Shown: positions 11,700 to 23,105, counted from the stretch's first letter. The stretch: 64,000 nucleotides of DNA from Siphonodentalium dalli (GCA_032622095.1 CP136062.1:151026875-151090874), one strand, 5' to 3'. The notes: a model not told the origin generated them from the sequence alone. Numbers and translations are program-made.

Positions 11700-14025
11700 G
11701 GCACATTCCAGTAGCTTCTTAACGGTATATCTGGGGAGAAATCTGATGCGATATTCGTGATTATCTGGGATGATTTCCGTATATACCTATGGTATATACT
11801 GTAAAAACAAAGCGTGTTACCCGTGCGCGCAGGGTTAATACGTTAGAGTGAAATCGACACGGTCTTGTGAAAACGACATGGATACGTCACATCGTTGCAC
11901 CTGCATAACTTCCGAGAAACGCGAGTATTGATATGACGTATAAACAACTGGACTAATCATGTTTTTGTCATGGGAAATGTCCATATCGGTACCATTAGAA
12001 AAGGAAACATGTGTATATATGACAGACAAATGTTAGTTAGACGAGTTCGACGATTTGTTGCAACGATGACAACAGTTCGAATGTGGAACTATTTCGTTCG
12101 TCATTTGTGAAGCGGCTATTGTTTACCTGTTACGAAATGTGCATGCCAGTTTCGCTTTGGGAGCCTTCTGTTTTTGATGGAATGTGTTCGCACAATTATT
12201 CGCTTATTTCAGCCAAACCTTGGCTGTTTATTTCACACCAGTTTCTGGGATAACCTGTGTGTCGACTGAGAACCTGCGTGTCAATTGAGGAGAACACACG
12301 GAGGATTTGTGTAAATGTTAGCCCAAACGACATTTCGAAGTAACGACGGGTTGTTTATTTCGAGGAATAATACCGCAACATATGAATTCAGCCCAAATAT
12401 ATTGACAGGTGTCAAGGGTCTAACTCTATACTGAGCAATAAAAAACTAATATTAATAAATACCGAGTATATTTAATTTAACGCCAATGGGTGGTTTATGT
12501 GCGTTTAAGAGTGTATTTATGCCTAAAGCAAAGTGAAATAACGATCTTAAAATGAATTGGCCGGTATATTTTATTAGTTATCAGGGTTACCAGGGTCGTA
12601 GTTGCATAAATTACAATATATTTTATGTTTATGCTAAGATAACTTGATCGGTATTGAGGTTAACACAAATCCCATATATGGAAATTCCAAATATGGAAAG
12701 TGACGTGCGCAAAACAGATAAAACGACGAAATGTTGTCAAATAATGACTCAAATTCCACGTCTGAATACGCGTCTTATTCTCACTTATACCGTGTTTATA
12801 TCAGTGTTATTCTATGTGTTGTTGTGTATTGTATTACTTTGATCAAGGTTGCGCTTTTGTTATTCTCACAAAAGGTAAATTTGATGCGTGTTTGATGCGT
12901 GTTTACATTTCAAAATTGCGTCTGCCATCTACAGTAACACTAACAGTGCGACGGAATTCCACATGTCCGAGCGCCATTGACTGATTGATTCCTTAATTAC
13001 GAGACTAATTTATCGAATGAGGTCAAATTTTCGCATATAACAAGACTCGTATGTTATTCTGCACCATTCTGACGAGTGCCGACTTTCATTTCGCATTATT
13101 TTCGTTTTTATCAAAAAATAATCGTTCTCTATCTATCATCGATTCCCATGTAAATTTTTTCAACCAAAAAAAAATTCATTGTTTTGCCAATTTCAAGGTA
13201 GTTTATAGCATGGTCATGGCATAATTTGGCCTAGCGAGTGTCGGTAGACGTTTCTTGAGTGTGCACAACAAATTTTGGTCCCAACGAAGCAGGCTAAAAT
13301 CCTGAAATTTGTCAATTTTACTTTGCGTGTGAAGAAAATATTCATTTAAACTTCCAAAATTGGTTGAAATATGCTCAACAACATTCAGTTGAATGGTGAC
13401 ATTATTTATAGTCACCGACTAACTTCCACGATGAATCAAATTTGTTTTTATTGGTGACAATTATGTCGCGAGAGATAAAAATGTAAATTTTTTAAAGAAA
13501 ATGTTAAATTTTAGCTCATTTTAAGACTTTAATTGCTTGTAGATCGGTGTTAATTATCTTCGTCAATGATGTCATGTCACGCTTGTTAATAATTCATTTG
13601 TTCGGAAATACTTATTGGGGTCGAAATGTATAAAATTTTACTACCACCACTTCCAAAAACAACACCGATAAACAATAACGCTCTTTGTTCCATGCAATGG
13701 AAATGGCTATTTATTGTCCTGATATCAGTGATATAAATGAATGCCTAAAATTAGTATTATCCTGAAATAAATTTATGCCACTTTGGCGAACATGGGAACC
13801 ACGGTACAATTTATGCCATTTAGGCACACTTCAGAGTGAAATCAGGGCTTATATTTCGGCGAGAATCCAAATCTAGATTCTCGTAAATATTCTTGCAAAT
13901 TACCCTGGATTCTCGTGAAAAAGTATATATGGATTCTCGCAAAATCAGATGAAATATATGCCCTGGAAATATAGCAAATCGTTTAATGCTTTAGAATTTT
14001 TGTTTTCGGAGATTTATATATATGC
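11700..14025. other. No gene seen
   Basis: AT-rich intronic DNA. Short frames at 11835-12029, 12654-12842 and 13203-13415 show no domain, no hydrophobic leader of note and no repeat conservation. Near 13858-13950 the phrase 'gattctcg' recurs four times, a small degenerate tandem repeat. Confidence 0.55.
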
Positions 14026-14425
14026 TTAAAGACATATTATGGACTTGTTATGGACTTTTTCGGGTGCGAGAAATTGATAAGTTAGTGCTCAGGCACTTTG
14101 CCAACCTGGGGAATGTTATCATTCTACTAACATCACTGAAAATTTCCAAAAAAATCTACCACACCACTTCATAGAGAACATTGTCTGAACTACTCCAAAT
14201 TGTAAATATTTACATCTCGATTCGGGGCGCAACTATCGGCTATAATTAAACAAAAATTATTTCGCCATCGAGAATCATTGCATTTAACTAATATATAAGA
14301 ATGACGTTGTGTATCATCCATTTAGATTAATATTCGTAACAAATAACTACTTTGAGAAAGATTATTCTTAATTTCTATTTGATCACTCTGCCCGTTGTCT
14401 GCCGGAGTGTTTCACATCACTTTAA
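14026..14425. mobile_element. Dispersed element, family D (TTAAAGACATATTATGG...ACTTTAA), copy 1
   Basis: This aligns along its whole length with 47972-48311: 'ttaaagacatattatggact', 'gataagttagt', 'attgtaaatatttac', 'ctcgattcggg.cgcaacta', 'tatataagaatg', 'tctatttgatcac', 'gtttcacatcactttaa'. Both copies begin TTAAAG and end CTTTAA, like families A, B and C, but the inner sequence is unrelated to theirs. No reading frame is shared. Confidence 0.8.
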
Positions 14426-14527
14426 TCAAGGAAGACTGTTCAGAAAAACTGCATTTCAAGATCACCAAACAACTTTCCTTTTTAGGGCCACCACATCTTT
14501 CCAAAGATGTACTTCTTCCATTTTGCT

Positions 14528-14832
14528 ATCAAAGACCGAAAAATGTCGTTAAACTAGAGATCCAAATACCCACTAAGGGCCCCTATATCTTGAAATATTA
14601 AAGACCGAGAATGTCGTTAAACTATAAAGACCGAAAAATGTCGTTAAACTAGAGATCCAAATACCCCCTATATCTTGAGATATTATAAAGACCGAAAAAT
14701 GTCATTAAACTATTAAAGACCGAAAAATGTCGTTAAACTACAAAGACCGAAAAATGTCGTTAAACTAGAGATCCAAACATCCCCATCCCCTATTTTTTTT
14801 AGACAATTAAGAACGAAATATGTCGTTACACC
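14528..14832 (+). repeat. Minisatellite based on aaagaccgaaaaatgtcgtt
   Basis: The phrase 'aaagaccgaaaaatgtcgtt' followed by 'aaact' occurs about seven times, alternating with 'agagatccaaatacccc' and 'tatatcttgaaatatta', so there are short and long units. It degrades toward 14830. Confidence 0.85.
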
Positions 14833-14837
14833 ATTAA

Positions 14838-14960
14838 TACATAATTTGTGTTTATGAAAGTCTGGCACCCATTAGCAGTTTGTTTTCAGTACATTTTAAT
14901 ATTCATTGGAACGTAAACAATTATTCGCTGACAGAAATCATGTTAATATTGCCTTTCGTT
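14838..14960 (-). repeat. Internal part of the 44.2-kb TIR element, inverted copy
   Basis: 'ataatttgtgtttatgaaag', 'gcacccattagcagtttg' and 'ggaacgtaaacaattattc' recur as reverse complement at about 44268-44390, inside the TIR element there. The terminal repeats are not recognisable here, so this is a fragment. Confidence 0.75.
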
Positions 14961-15091
14961 ACTGGTTTCCTCGACTCAAATATTTCTCACTGCTCAATAC
15001 TTATAATTAAAAAAAATGTTCTGTGTTTTGTGTCACTTCTTAATAGCATTATGTATTCTGCTATTGACAAGAAAAAAAGTTGCAGTATACG

Positions 15092-15589
15092 TTAAAGGTA
15101 CGGAAGGCCTTGGTGGGTATCCTGTGAACATATTTCCACCTGCCAAAAACCGCTACAAACGAAAATAATATTCAAATATAGACATACTTTGTTAATATAC
15201 AAATGAGAAATATCTCATAAACAGTATGTTATTGTCGTAAATTTGACGATTGTTATGTAAACAAACCATAAAAAGTTACTTTCTTGGTGTTTCTTTATAT
15301 TATGATGGTAAACATAAAGAGCGTTCTTTGTTGCTCAATTCCTTATTTGGAAATAATAAAGAGCGTTTATACCATTTGTGTGTGATTAGCCAGTAGCATT
15401 GTGCTGCCTTCTATAACACAATCAGACTCTTGTTTAGGTAAAATTTAGTAGGTCTTTATGTGAGCATGATGTTTACGCGATAGTGATCGTATATTTGAAC
15501 CAAAATGTATGCGTTTTAATATTTTTCTGTTTACGGTGTTTGGAACAAATATGAATATTTTCGACAACTAAGCCCCCTCGTCCCTTTAA
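15092..15589. mobile_element. TIR element, family C (TTAAAGGTACGGAAGG...CGTCCCTTTAA), copy 1
   Basis: About 500 bp, matching 49268-49799 throughout: 'acagtatgttattgtc', 'gttatgtaaacaaa', 'ggaaataataaag', 'gtgtgattagcca'. The ends are inverted (TTAAAGGTACG / CGTCCCTTTAA). It contains two 'ataaagagcgtt' motifs that also occur outside this family. No coding frame is shared. Confidence 0.8.
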
Positions 15590-16670
15590 TATAATTAATA
15601 TAACATCCCTCATCCAATAATCTCCAAATTGCATATCTAATTTCAATCCTAGTTACACGTCACGCCACCCCTCATCATTTGCCAATTGTACACCCTTTTT
15701 TTTGCTGCTGCTGCAACTGTTCAATTTCTTTAAAAATTATTGAAAAAATGGCCCTCCCGCCCGCCGACATTTACCTCTGATTTTTTTTTTATCATCGGTC
15801 CGCACCAAAATTGAGCACACGTCCCTATATAATATACCTATTTAAACCGAGTATACACGGTGGTGTACTATATCAACCGTTCATTTAACCGTTTAGGTAG
15901 CATATTTCCACGTATACGTTATCACGACAAATCCCTGCTGATCTGTTATTAATGAACCAAACACTTAACATGTCAACACACTCTGGCCCGCCAATGCTAC
16001 AGTGTATAAACGTAACGGGGCAAATATGCACATTATATTGGCAGCTAACGAGAGTATTCATCATCAGCAATCTGCTCACCCCTTTTAGCCGATACGATAG
16101 AAACTAAACGATTTGTTACTTCTAATTACCCGTACTTAATTACACTACTTGCGTGTTAATAAAGTACGACCCCATTACCACTAAAGGTGAAACATGGGAT
16201 TTAGAACATTAATATTCACTCTTACATAGTTCCACATTCAAGGTTCGTCTTGTGTAATCGTATGTCAGTTGTAACGTTGTGAAACCGCAACCGAACTGAA
16301 TTATTCTATTGCTAAATAGTTCATGGCTGACCTGATGCATGCATCTTAGTTTTCTTGTATGGCATGTTGTGCAACTCTGCGTCTGCAAGTGAGCTCATGT
16401 TGAAGGTTATTCGTGATTAACATGTTCGAAGCTTATCTCCATGTGTATTAGCGTCCACCAATTCGTCCGTATTTATTTATTTGAAACGTGAAGCGTAACT
16501 GGTTGGTCGCCATTCTTTTAGTTCACACAAAACATGATGACGGATTGTTAAATTAGTTCCGGCTCTTAATTATATAGGTAAAGCAGTCACGTGGGTAGGG
16601 TAGGGTATCTCACACGGGCTGCCTGTGCTAAAGTGTGTAGGGGGTGGGAGAAAATGCACTGTCGTATACA
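15590..16670. other. No gene seen
   Basis: AT-rich intronic sequence. The frame at 15885-16079 (minus) has no recognisable motif. No repeat with a second copy in the window was noticed. Confidence 0.5.
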
Positions 16671-17500
16671 GGGATGTGGCTAGAGGGGGGGGGTGGGGGT
16701 GTCTCACCCCCCCCCCCCCCCCAGCAGAGAGCTATATTTTCAATAGTTGGAAATTTCATACCTGCCACAACGAAATTTCACACCAACAATAGATTGAAAA
16801 TGTTCTTGTAGTTTGATTATAAAACAATTTATTTTATTGGAGGGAATTTATTGTTTTTCGACCAATATTTGCATATGTTTCTATTTTTGGTCAAAATTTT
16901 TGACAGAAATGGTCATCAGTTGGAAATTTTCCAACCTTAGGGGGGTGACAGGTTGGAAATTTCCAACACTTGGAAAGCTTGTGTCCTGGTCCCTCCCCCG
17001 TGGCCAGTCAAAAACTTCTAGTTAATTTAAGAAAACAATATTGTCATACAATTGGTCAACATTATCATTGGAATTGTCATCAGTTGGAAATTTTCCAACC
17101 TAAGTGGGGGTCTAGGGTTTGAAATTTCCAACAGTAGGAAGGCTTGAGGCTAGTCTAGATGTTAGGATTTTGTGATTTTCTTGTTCAGATTTCAAAATTT
17201 TCGCACACCGGGCCGAACCATGGTCGGCCCGGTGTGTCATTGCCCCATCCACATGGCCAATACAAAACTGCTAATTAGTTTAGCGAAACAATATTTTACT
17301 ACATTTGGTCAAACTTGTAGACATAAATGGTCATCAGTTGAAGAATTTTCTAACCTGAGGGGGAGCATGAGGTTTGAAATTTCCAACACTAGGAAAGCTT
17401 CAGTTGAGGCCAGTCTAGATGCTAGGATTTGCGATTTTCTTGTATAGTTTAAAAAAAATTCTCACACCGGGCCAAACAACCATGGTCGGCCCGGTGCTTC
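16671..17500 (+). repeat. Two to three copies of dispersed repeat family G, with 33-bp hairpins
   Basis: 'gttggaaatttc', 'ggttggaaatttccaac' and 'cagttggaaattttccaacc' recur here three times (about 16730-17030, 17080-17160, 17330-17430). G- and C-runs come first. Between copies sits a perfect hairpin at 17205-17237 (cacaccgggccgaacc and its complement), with a diverged copy at 17462-17493. Matching segments lie at 0.4, 26.3, 27.2, 44.7-45.4, 48.9 and 63.8 kb. Non-coding. Confidence 0.8.
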
Positions 17501-17644
17501 CTGGTCTGTTGTCGGTAGCTGTGTGCATTTGTCTGGAATTAGATCACTAGTTGTTTTTTTGGGGGGGGGGGGGCAATTTTCAGGCTAAAATATCTTAATG
17601 TTCTCATACTGGGAAAATAGAAGCATGGCTTATGAATATATAGG

Positions 17645-17815
17645 AAATTAGGCCTGAGCATGAGGTACAAGGGGCGGGGGTGCAAATGGAATTATGCAAA
17701 AAGTTGTTTTGGTGTGATTCCGACTCAAGGGGGGGGGGGGTGCAAATGGAATTATGCAAAACGTTGTGTTGGTGCGATTCCGACTCAAGGGGGGGGGGTG
17801 CAGTTGGAAATTCCG
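17645..17815 (+). repeat. Two ~80-bp direct repeats with G-runs
   Basis: 'tgcaaatggaattatgcaaa', then 'ttggtg.gattccgactcaa' and a G-run, occur twice in succession; a third partial unit has 'gtgcagttggaaattcc'. The long open frames across it on both strands come from the repeat. Confidence 0.85.
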
Positions 17816-17858
17816 AAGGTGGACACCCCCAGCGGAGACCATCTAGCCACATCCCTGG

Positions 17859-17918
17859 TCGTATACGGTCGAGTGAAATGTATAGGGATAGCTACAAGAT
17901 GAGATAATGCACTAGTCT
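17859..17918 (+). repeat. 60-bp dispersed repeat, copy 2
   Basis: Near-identical to 11429-11489 (see that entry). Confidence 0.8.
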
Positions 17919-18004
17919 AGCTACGGGGCATTATATACCGTATATGTTGAGTGAGAGGTAAGGAACACCGTTTCAAACAACCCAAGTACAAAGGGTCAAG
18001 ATCC

Positions 18005-20115
18005 CGAACAAATTGTTGGTTTTACTCTGATAAAACACTCAAACCTGGCTGCATGTAACTCGGGATGTTACTCAGGATGTAACTCAGGAGTATGGACTAT
18101 CACACGCATCCTCGATAGATCGTTAAGCAAACAAACTACATGCATCATAAATGAGATCTAGAGATCTTCACATGTTAAATTATCAAGAAATTGAGAGATG
18201 AGCATGCTGTGGATATATTAATTTGATGAGTTTATTTCAACACGTTTATGGGACGTTTCACTGCCATTGGGTTTGGTGCCAGACAGCGACCGAGCATTCT
18301 GATAATAGGATACCAGAGAGCGAACGAACATTCTCATACTAGATTTTTCATACAAAAGTGTTTGCAAAGTACACGTAGAAATGACATGTTTAAAAATGCC
18401 GACCGAGACAGCTAAGTTGTCCCACTCAAACAGCATTTCAAACACTGAATGATCAAACTCATATTAAACTATCGGTTATATTAGTTTCTGGCAGGCGAAA
18501 ACAACAACTACAAGTTTAAGTTGATATAATCTGGGGTTTTTTTTCTTGTCCAGAGAGGCTGCTTGGCTGCCAAAGTGACCCTTCGTGGAGAGTCGTTGCC
18601 CGGCTTCAAACCACAAGCAGCAGTTTCAGATGCCCAAGATCTTGAGCTCACTGTTGTTTTTTCTCTAATAAATCACTCACATCTGGTGGGATGTAACTCG
18701 GGAGTATGGACTAGCTACCCCACACCTACTCGATAGATCGTTAAGCAAACAGACTACATACATCTTAAATGAGATTTAAAGCTTCACACCTGAAAGTTAT
18801 CAAGAAATTGAGAGATGAGCGTGCTGAGCATATAATTTGATGAGTTTATTTCAACACGTTTATGGGACGTTTCACTACCATTTGGGTTGGTGCCAGAGAG
18901 CGACGTTTCACTACCATTTGGTACCATTCATACTTCATACTATATTTTTAATACAATAGTGCTTGCAAAGTTCACGTATAGAAAGGACACGTTTTAGTTA
19001 GATGTAAAGCATAAATGCCGGCCGGGATAGCTACATTATCCCACTCAAACAGCATTGCAAACACTGAATGATCAAATTCATATTAAACTATAGGTAATTT
19101 TGTTTCTGGCAAGCGAAAACAACAACTACAAGTTTAAGTTGATATTATTTGGGGTTTTGTTGCTTGTCAGTTTATTAACCAGAGAGGATGCTTGGCTACC
19201 CAAGCGACCCTTCGTGGAGAGTCGTTTTCCGGCTTCAAGCCACAAGCAGCAGTGTTTTTCTCTGATAAATCACTCACATCTGGTGGGATGTAACTCAGGA
19301 GTATGGACTATCTCACACATCCTCGATAGATCGTTAAACAAACAGACTACATGCATCTTAAATGAGATCTAGAGCTTCACACCTGAAGTTATCAAGAAAT
19401 TGAGAGACGATCGTGCTGAGCATATAATTAGATGAGTTTATTTCAACACGTTTATGGGTCGTTTCACTACCATTTGGTTTAGTGCCAGACAGCGACTGAG
19501 CATTCTGATAATATATAGGATACCAGAGCGCGAACGAACATTCTCATACTAGATGTTTAATACAATAGTGTTTGGAAGATTCACGTAGAAATGACACGTT
19601 TTAGTTAGATGTAAAGCATAAATAGCGGCCGAGACAGATAACTCGTCCCACTCAAACAGCATTTCAAACACTGAATGATCAAATTCATATTAAACTATAG
19701 GTGATTTTGTTTCTGGCAAGCGAAAACAACAACTACAAGTTTAAGTTGATATTATTTGGGGTTTTGTTGCTTGTCAGTTTATTAACCAGAGAGGATGCTT
19801 GGCTACCCAAGCGACCCTTCGTGGAGAGTCGTTTTCCGTTTCAAGCCACAAGCAGCAGTGTTTTTCTCTGATAAATCACTCATATATGGTGGGATGTAAC
19901 TCAGGGGTATGGACTATCTCACACATCCTCAATAGATCGTTAAGCAAACAGACTACATGCATCTTAAATGAGATTTAGAGATCTTCACAGGTTAAATTAT
20001 CAAGAAAGTGAGAGACGAGCTGTTGATATAATTTGATGAGTTTATTTCAACACGTTTATGGGACGTTTCACTACCATTTGGTTTGGTGCCAGAGAGCGAC
20101 CGAGATTCTGATAAT
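18005..20115 (+). repeat. Tandem array of ~600-bp units, about 3.5 copies
   Basis: The word 'atggacta' before 'tc(c)tcgatagatcgttaag' occurs near 18092, 18707, 19301 and 19910, giving steps of about 615, 594 and 609 bp. Other markers are 'gagtttatttcaacacgttt', 'gggacgtttcactacca', 'gcaagcgaaaacaacaacta' and 'cttcgtggagagtcgtt'. Units differ by many substitutions and small indels. Plus-strand frames such as 19100-19372 look leader-like (KFKLILFGVLLLVSLL) but have no ATG, and the frame is not kept in the first unit, so I do not call a gene. The array ends abruptly near 20113, where a different array begins. Confidence 0.88.
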
Positions 20116-22345
20116 AGGATACGGCGTTATCACTGTTGGTCTGATTAGCCGACCGGCGATTTCTTCACTTATCTGATTACCTGTCCACGGATGTAATAAC
20201 GCAGACAGGGGAGCCCTCTGTTGAGGTAGTCAAACTAAATATCAGTCAGCAGTTTCCATAAGAGAGACCCATCGGCTATGACCAGGTTAAACGCAATCTT
20301 CATTTTAATGCCAACCATTTCTTTGAAGAATGATAAAAAATCAAGAGAAAATGTTTTCTCAACCACTTTATTGCTATCGGATTGAGCCAGCACCACTATA
20401 GCAACACCACTCTCGATACAGAAAATAATTGTCTTCAAGATCGTGAAAGACACGCCTGCACAATTAGCCGTTTTATCTTCACTTTGTTTTACGAAGCAAA
20501 GGTAAATCATCAAAGTGGTCAACCAATTAATGTGCATGTTGTAATACTGGGCTGGACGCTGCTCAATTCAGGGTGTCATGTAAGAAGTACTAAGAACTGC
20601 AAACTATGTCTCTCTTTAGCGGCCTCCTCTTATGTTATCAATGTTGGTCTGATTAGCCCGGCAGGAGATTTCTTCATTTGTCTGATTTATCTGTCCGCGG
20701 ATGTAATAACGCAGACAGGAGACCCCTCTGTTGAGGTAGTCAAACTAAATATCCCTAAGCAGTTTCCATAAGAGATACATATCGGCCATCACCAGGTTAA
20801 ACGCAATCTGGATTGCTGAAAGTTCTTCATTTTCATGCCAAGTATTTCTTTGAAAAATGATAAAAATTTAAGAAAAGAAGTATACTCAAATACTTGATTA
20901 CTATCGGAGTTGAACCACCACCACTCTAGCAATATCATCAATAGTGTTGCAGAAATAATGGTCTTCAATGATCGTGAAAGACACGCCTGTAAAATTAGCC
21001 GTTCCTTTTCTTCCTTTAGTTTTACGAAGCAAAGGTATATTTACAAAGTGGTCGTCAACCAATTAGTTGTTTACATGATTGTTGTAAAACTGGGCTGGAC
21101 GCTGCTCTATTCTGATTGTCTTTGTACCGAGCACTGCAAAATATGTCTCTCTATAGAGGCCCCCTCTTGTGTTATCACTTTTGGTCTGCTTAGACCGGCA
21201 GGAGATTTCTTCACTTATCTGATTACCTGTCCACGGATGTAATAACGGAGACAGATTGAGCCGTCTGTTGTGATACAGTAAACCTAAATATCCCTCAGCA
21301 GTTTTTCCATAAGAGATACATATCGGCCATCACCAGGTTAAACGCAATCTGGATTGCTGAAAGTTCTTCATTTTCATGCCAAGTATTTCTTTGAAGAATG
21401 ATAAAAATTTAAGAAAAGAAGTATACTCAAATACTTGATTACTATCGGAGTTGAAGCACCACCACTCTAGCAATATCACCAATAGTGTTGCAGAAATAAT
21501 GGTCTTCGATCAATGATCGTGAAAGACACGCCTGTAAAATTAGCCGTTCCTTTTCTTCCTTTAGTTTTACGAAGCAAAGGTATATTTACAAGTGGTCGTC
21601 AACCAATTAGTTGTTTACATGATTGTTGTAAAACTGGGCTGGACGCTGCTCTATTCTGATTGTCTTTGTACCGAGAACTGCAAAATATGTCTCTCTATAG
21701 AGGCCCCCTCTTGTGTTATCACTTTTGGTCTGCTTAGACCGGCAGGAGATTTCTTCACTTATCTGATTACCTGTCCACGGATGTAATAACGGAGACAGAT
21801 TGAGCCGTCTGTTGTGGTACAGTAAACCTATCGGCCATCATCAGGTTAAACGCAATCTGGATTTGCTGAAAGTTCTTCAGTTTCATGCCAAGTATTTCTT
21901 TGAAGAATGATAAAAATTCAATAGAAGTGGTTTTCTCAATCACTTGATTACTATCTGAGTTGAACCAGCACCGCTCTAGCAACATCATCAATCTTGTTGC
22001 AGAAAATAATGGTCTTCAAGATCGTGTCGCGAAAGACATGCCTGCGAAAATACGAAGCAAAGGTAAATCATCAAAGTGAACAACCAATTAATGTACATGT
22101 TGTAAAACTGGGCTGGACGCTGCCCAATTATGGTGGTCTTGTAAGAAGTACTAAGAATGGCAAACTATGTCTCTCCAGAGGCATCCTCTATATAAGCTTG
22201 TGTTATCACTGTTGGTCTGATTAGCCCGGCAGGAGATTTCTTCACTTATCTGATTTATCTGTCCGCGGATGTAATAACGCAGACAGGGGAGCCCTCTGTT
22301 GAGGTAGTCAAACCAAATATCAGTCAGCAATGTCAACAAGAAAAC
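20116..22345 (-). repeat. Tandem array of ~520-bp units with conserved minus-strand frames
   Basis: The marker 'ggatgtaataacg' recurs at about 20188, 20698, 21235, 21778 and 22265 (steps of 490-545 bp). Read on the minus strand, each unit keeps pieces of one peptide in the same order: RPAQFYNM, NWLTTLMIYLCFV, TILKTII, SNQVIEKT, FLSFFKEILGMKMKNFQQ, IAFNLVMAD, LLWKLLTDI, FDYLNRGLPCLRYYIRGQ, ISEEISC. Most units carry frameshifts or stops between the blocks. This suggests a decayed multi-copy gene or a repeat derived from one. I do not recognise the peptide. A further copy stands alone at 24.5-25.0 kb. Confidence 0.85.
20235..20537 (-). CDS. Unrecognised 100-aa frame in the 520-bp array
   Basis: This is the longest intact frame of the array, from an ATG at 20537 to a stop in what is elsewhere LTDI-W-FDYLNRG. 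It reads MHINWLTTLMIYLCFV, then TILKTIIFC, FLSFFKEMVGIKMK and IAFNLVIADGSLLWKLLTDI. The first 16 residues are hydrophobic and leader-like, and the rest looks helical. Two upstream in-frame codons before a stop fit RPAQYYN. A tgtgcag just before the 'gcgtgtctttcacgatc' segment could be a splice acceptor, so the frame may mix an intron and an exon. Function unknown. It may well be a pseudogene. Confidence 0.3.
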   Translation of the reverse strand: MHINWLTTLMIYLCFVKQSEDKTANCAGVSFTILKTIIFCIESGVAIVVLAQSDSNKVVEKTFSLDFLSFFKEMVGIKMKIAFNLVIADGSLLWKLLTDI

Positions 22346-22390
22346 CATAGTCAGAAATGGTAACGCCACCAAGATCGTATTATTAGCCAT
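22151..22390 (-). CDS. Unrecognised 79-aa predicted secreted protein, chimeric origin
   Basis: From an ATG at 22390 the frame begins MANNTILVALPFLTMVFLL, a good signal peptide by eye. It continues into the array peptide (LLTDIWFDYLNRGLPC, then YYIRGQINQISEEISC) and ends DIVCHS. It has four Cys (36, 54, 70, 77) and two N-glycosylation sequons (NQT at 57, NTS at 63). The leader-coding DNA (22331-22410) is nearly identical to 32816-32895, where the same leader stands without the array part. The array part replaces what other units show as 'cagtttccataagag'. So the frame joins a leader to the array edge. It may be a real first exon or a chance fusion. No family was recognised. Confidence 0.35.
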   Translation of the reverse strand: MANNTILVALPFLTMVFLLTLLTDIWFDYLNRGLPCLRYYIRGQINQISEEISCRANQTNSDNTSLYRGCLWRDIVCHS

Positions 22391-22574
22391 AAATATAAAT
22401 AATAATACAATTATTCTATAAACTAGCTTTCAAATTTTATGCGGGAAATTTGCGTACTTCCATATTTCAAGTTTTCCCGTTTCTCGTGGCATACATTACT
22501 TTCATCAAACTGTCTTCTTTATTACACAAGCTGATAGGCCCGACTTCACCCGGGCTGTTTCACATCTGCTTTCC

Positions 22575-23105
22575 GGTGAAAGGTGCGATTTGACCTTCAA
22601 TTGACTATTTCGAAAGTCAAGGTCAGGTCAGGGTCATGATTTGTCCAGTCCAAAACACCCCCACCCGTAGAAAACTACCCATAGGTATCAAATTTCGTCG
22701 AAATCCGTCCGTTTTACCCAACTTGACCTTTAATTAACAATTTTGAAGGTCAAGGTAAGGTCAGAGTCATGATTTGACCCGTCCAAAACACCCCCCCCCC
22801 CGACAAAAGTACCCATAGGTATCAAATTTCGTCGAAATCTATCCGTTTTATCCGAGTTGACCTTTGATTGGCCATATTGAAGGTCAAGGTCAGGCCGAGG
22901 TCACGATTTGACCCGTTCAAAACTCTCCTCGGACCAAAGTATCCCTAGGTATCAAATTTCGCCGAAATTTGTCCGTTTTACCCAAATTGACCTTGCATTG
23001 ACAGTTTTAAAGGTCAAGGTCAGGTCGGGGTCACGATTTGACCCGTTCAAAACACTTCCCGGACACAAATACCCATAGGTATCAAATTACGTTGAAATCT
23101 ATGGA
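22575..23105 (+). repeat. Tandem array of ~131-bp units, four copies, rich in TCAAGGTCA
   Basis: Each unit runs 'ttgacctt...att', 'aaggtcaaggtcaggtc', 'gtca.gatttgacccgt', 'ccaaaacac', a C-run, 'acccataggtatcaaatt' and 'cg.cgaaatc'. TCAAGGTCA is intact near 22617, 22883 and 23014 and has one change near 22749. That word is the textbook extended half-site for ERR/SF-1 type nuclear receptors; whether it acts here is unknown. Confidence 0.9.

Noticed and set aside
17550-17575. Long G-run as a G-quadruplex or telomere-like signal
   Set aside because: A plain homopolymer next to other G/C runs of the same repeat family; no spaced G-tracts in a regular pattern.
17604-17907. Overlapping Pro/Gly-rich frames on both strands
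   Set aside because: They are produced by two direct repeats with long G-runs.
19100-19372. Leader-like plus-strand frame (FKLILFGVLLLVSLL) in the 600-bp array
   Set aside because: There is no ATG start, and the first array unit breaks the frame; a chance hydrophobic stretch in a repeat is more likely.
20382-20771. 129-codon plus-strand frame in the 520-bp array
   Set aside because: It lies antisense to the more consistently preserved minus-strand blocks, and its counterparts in other units do not keep the same protein.
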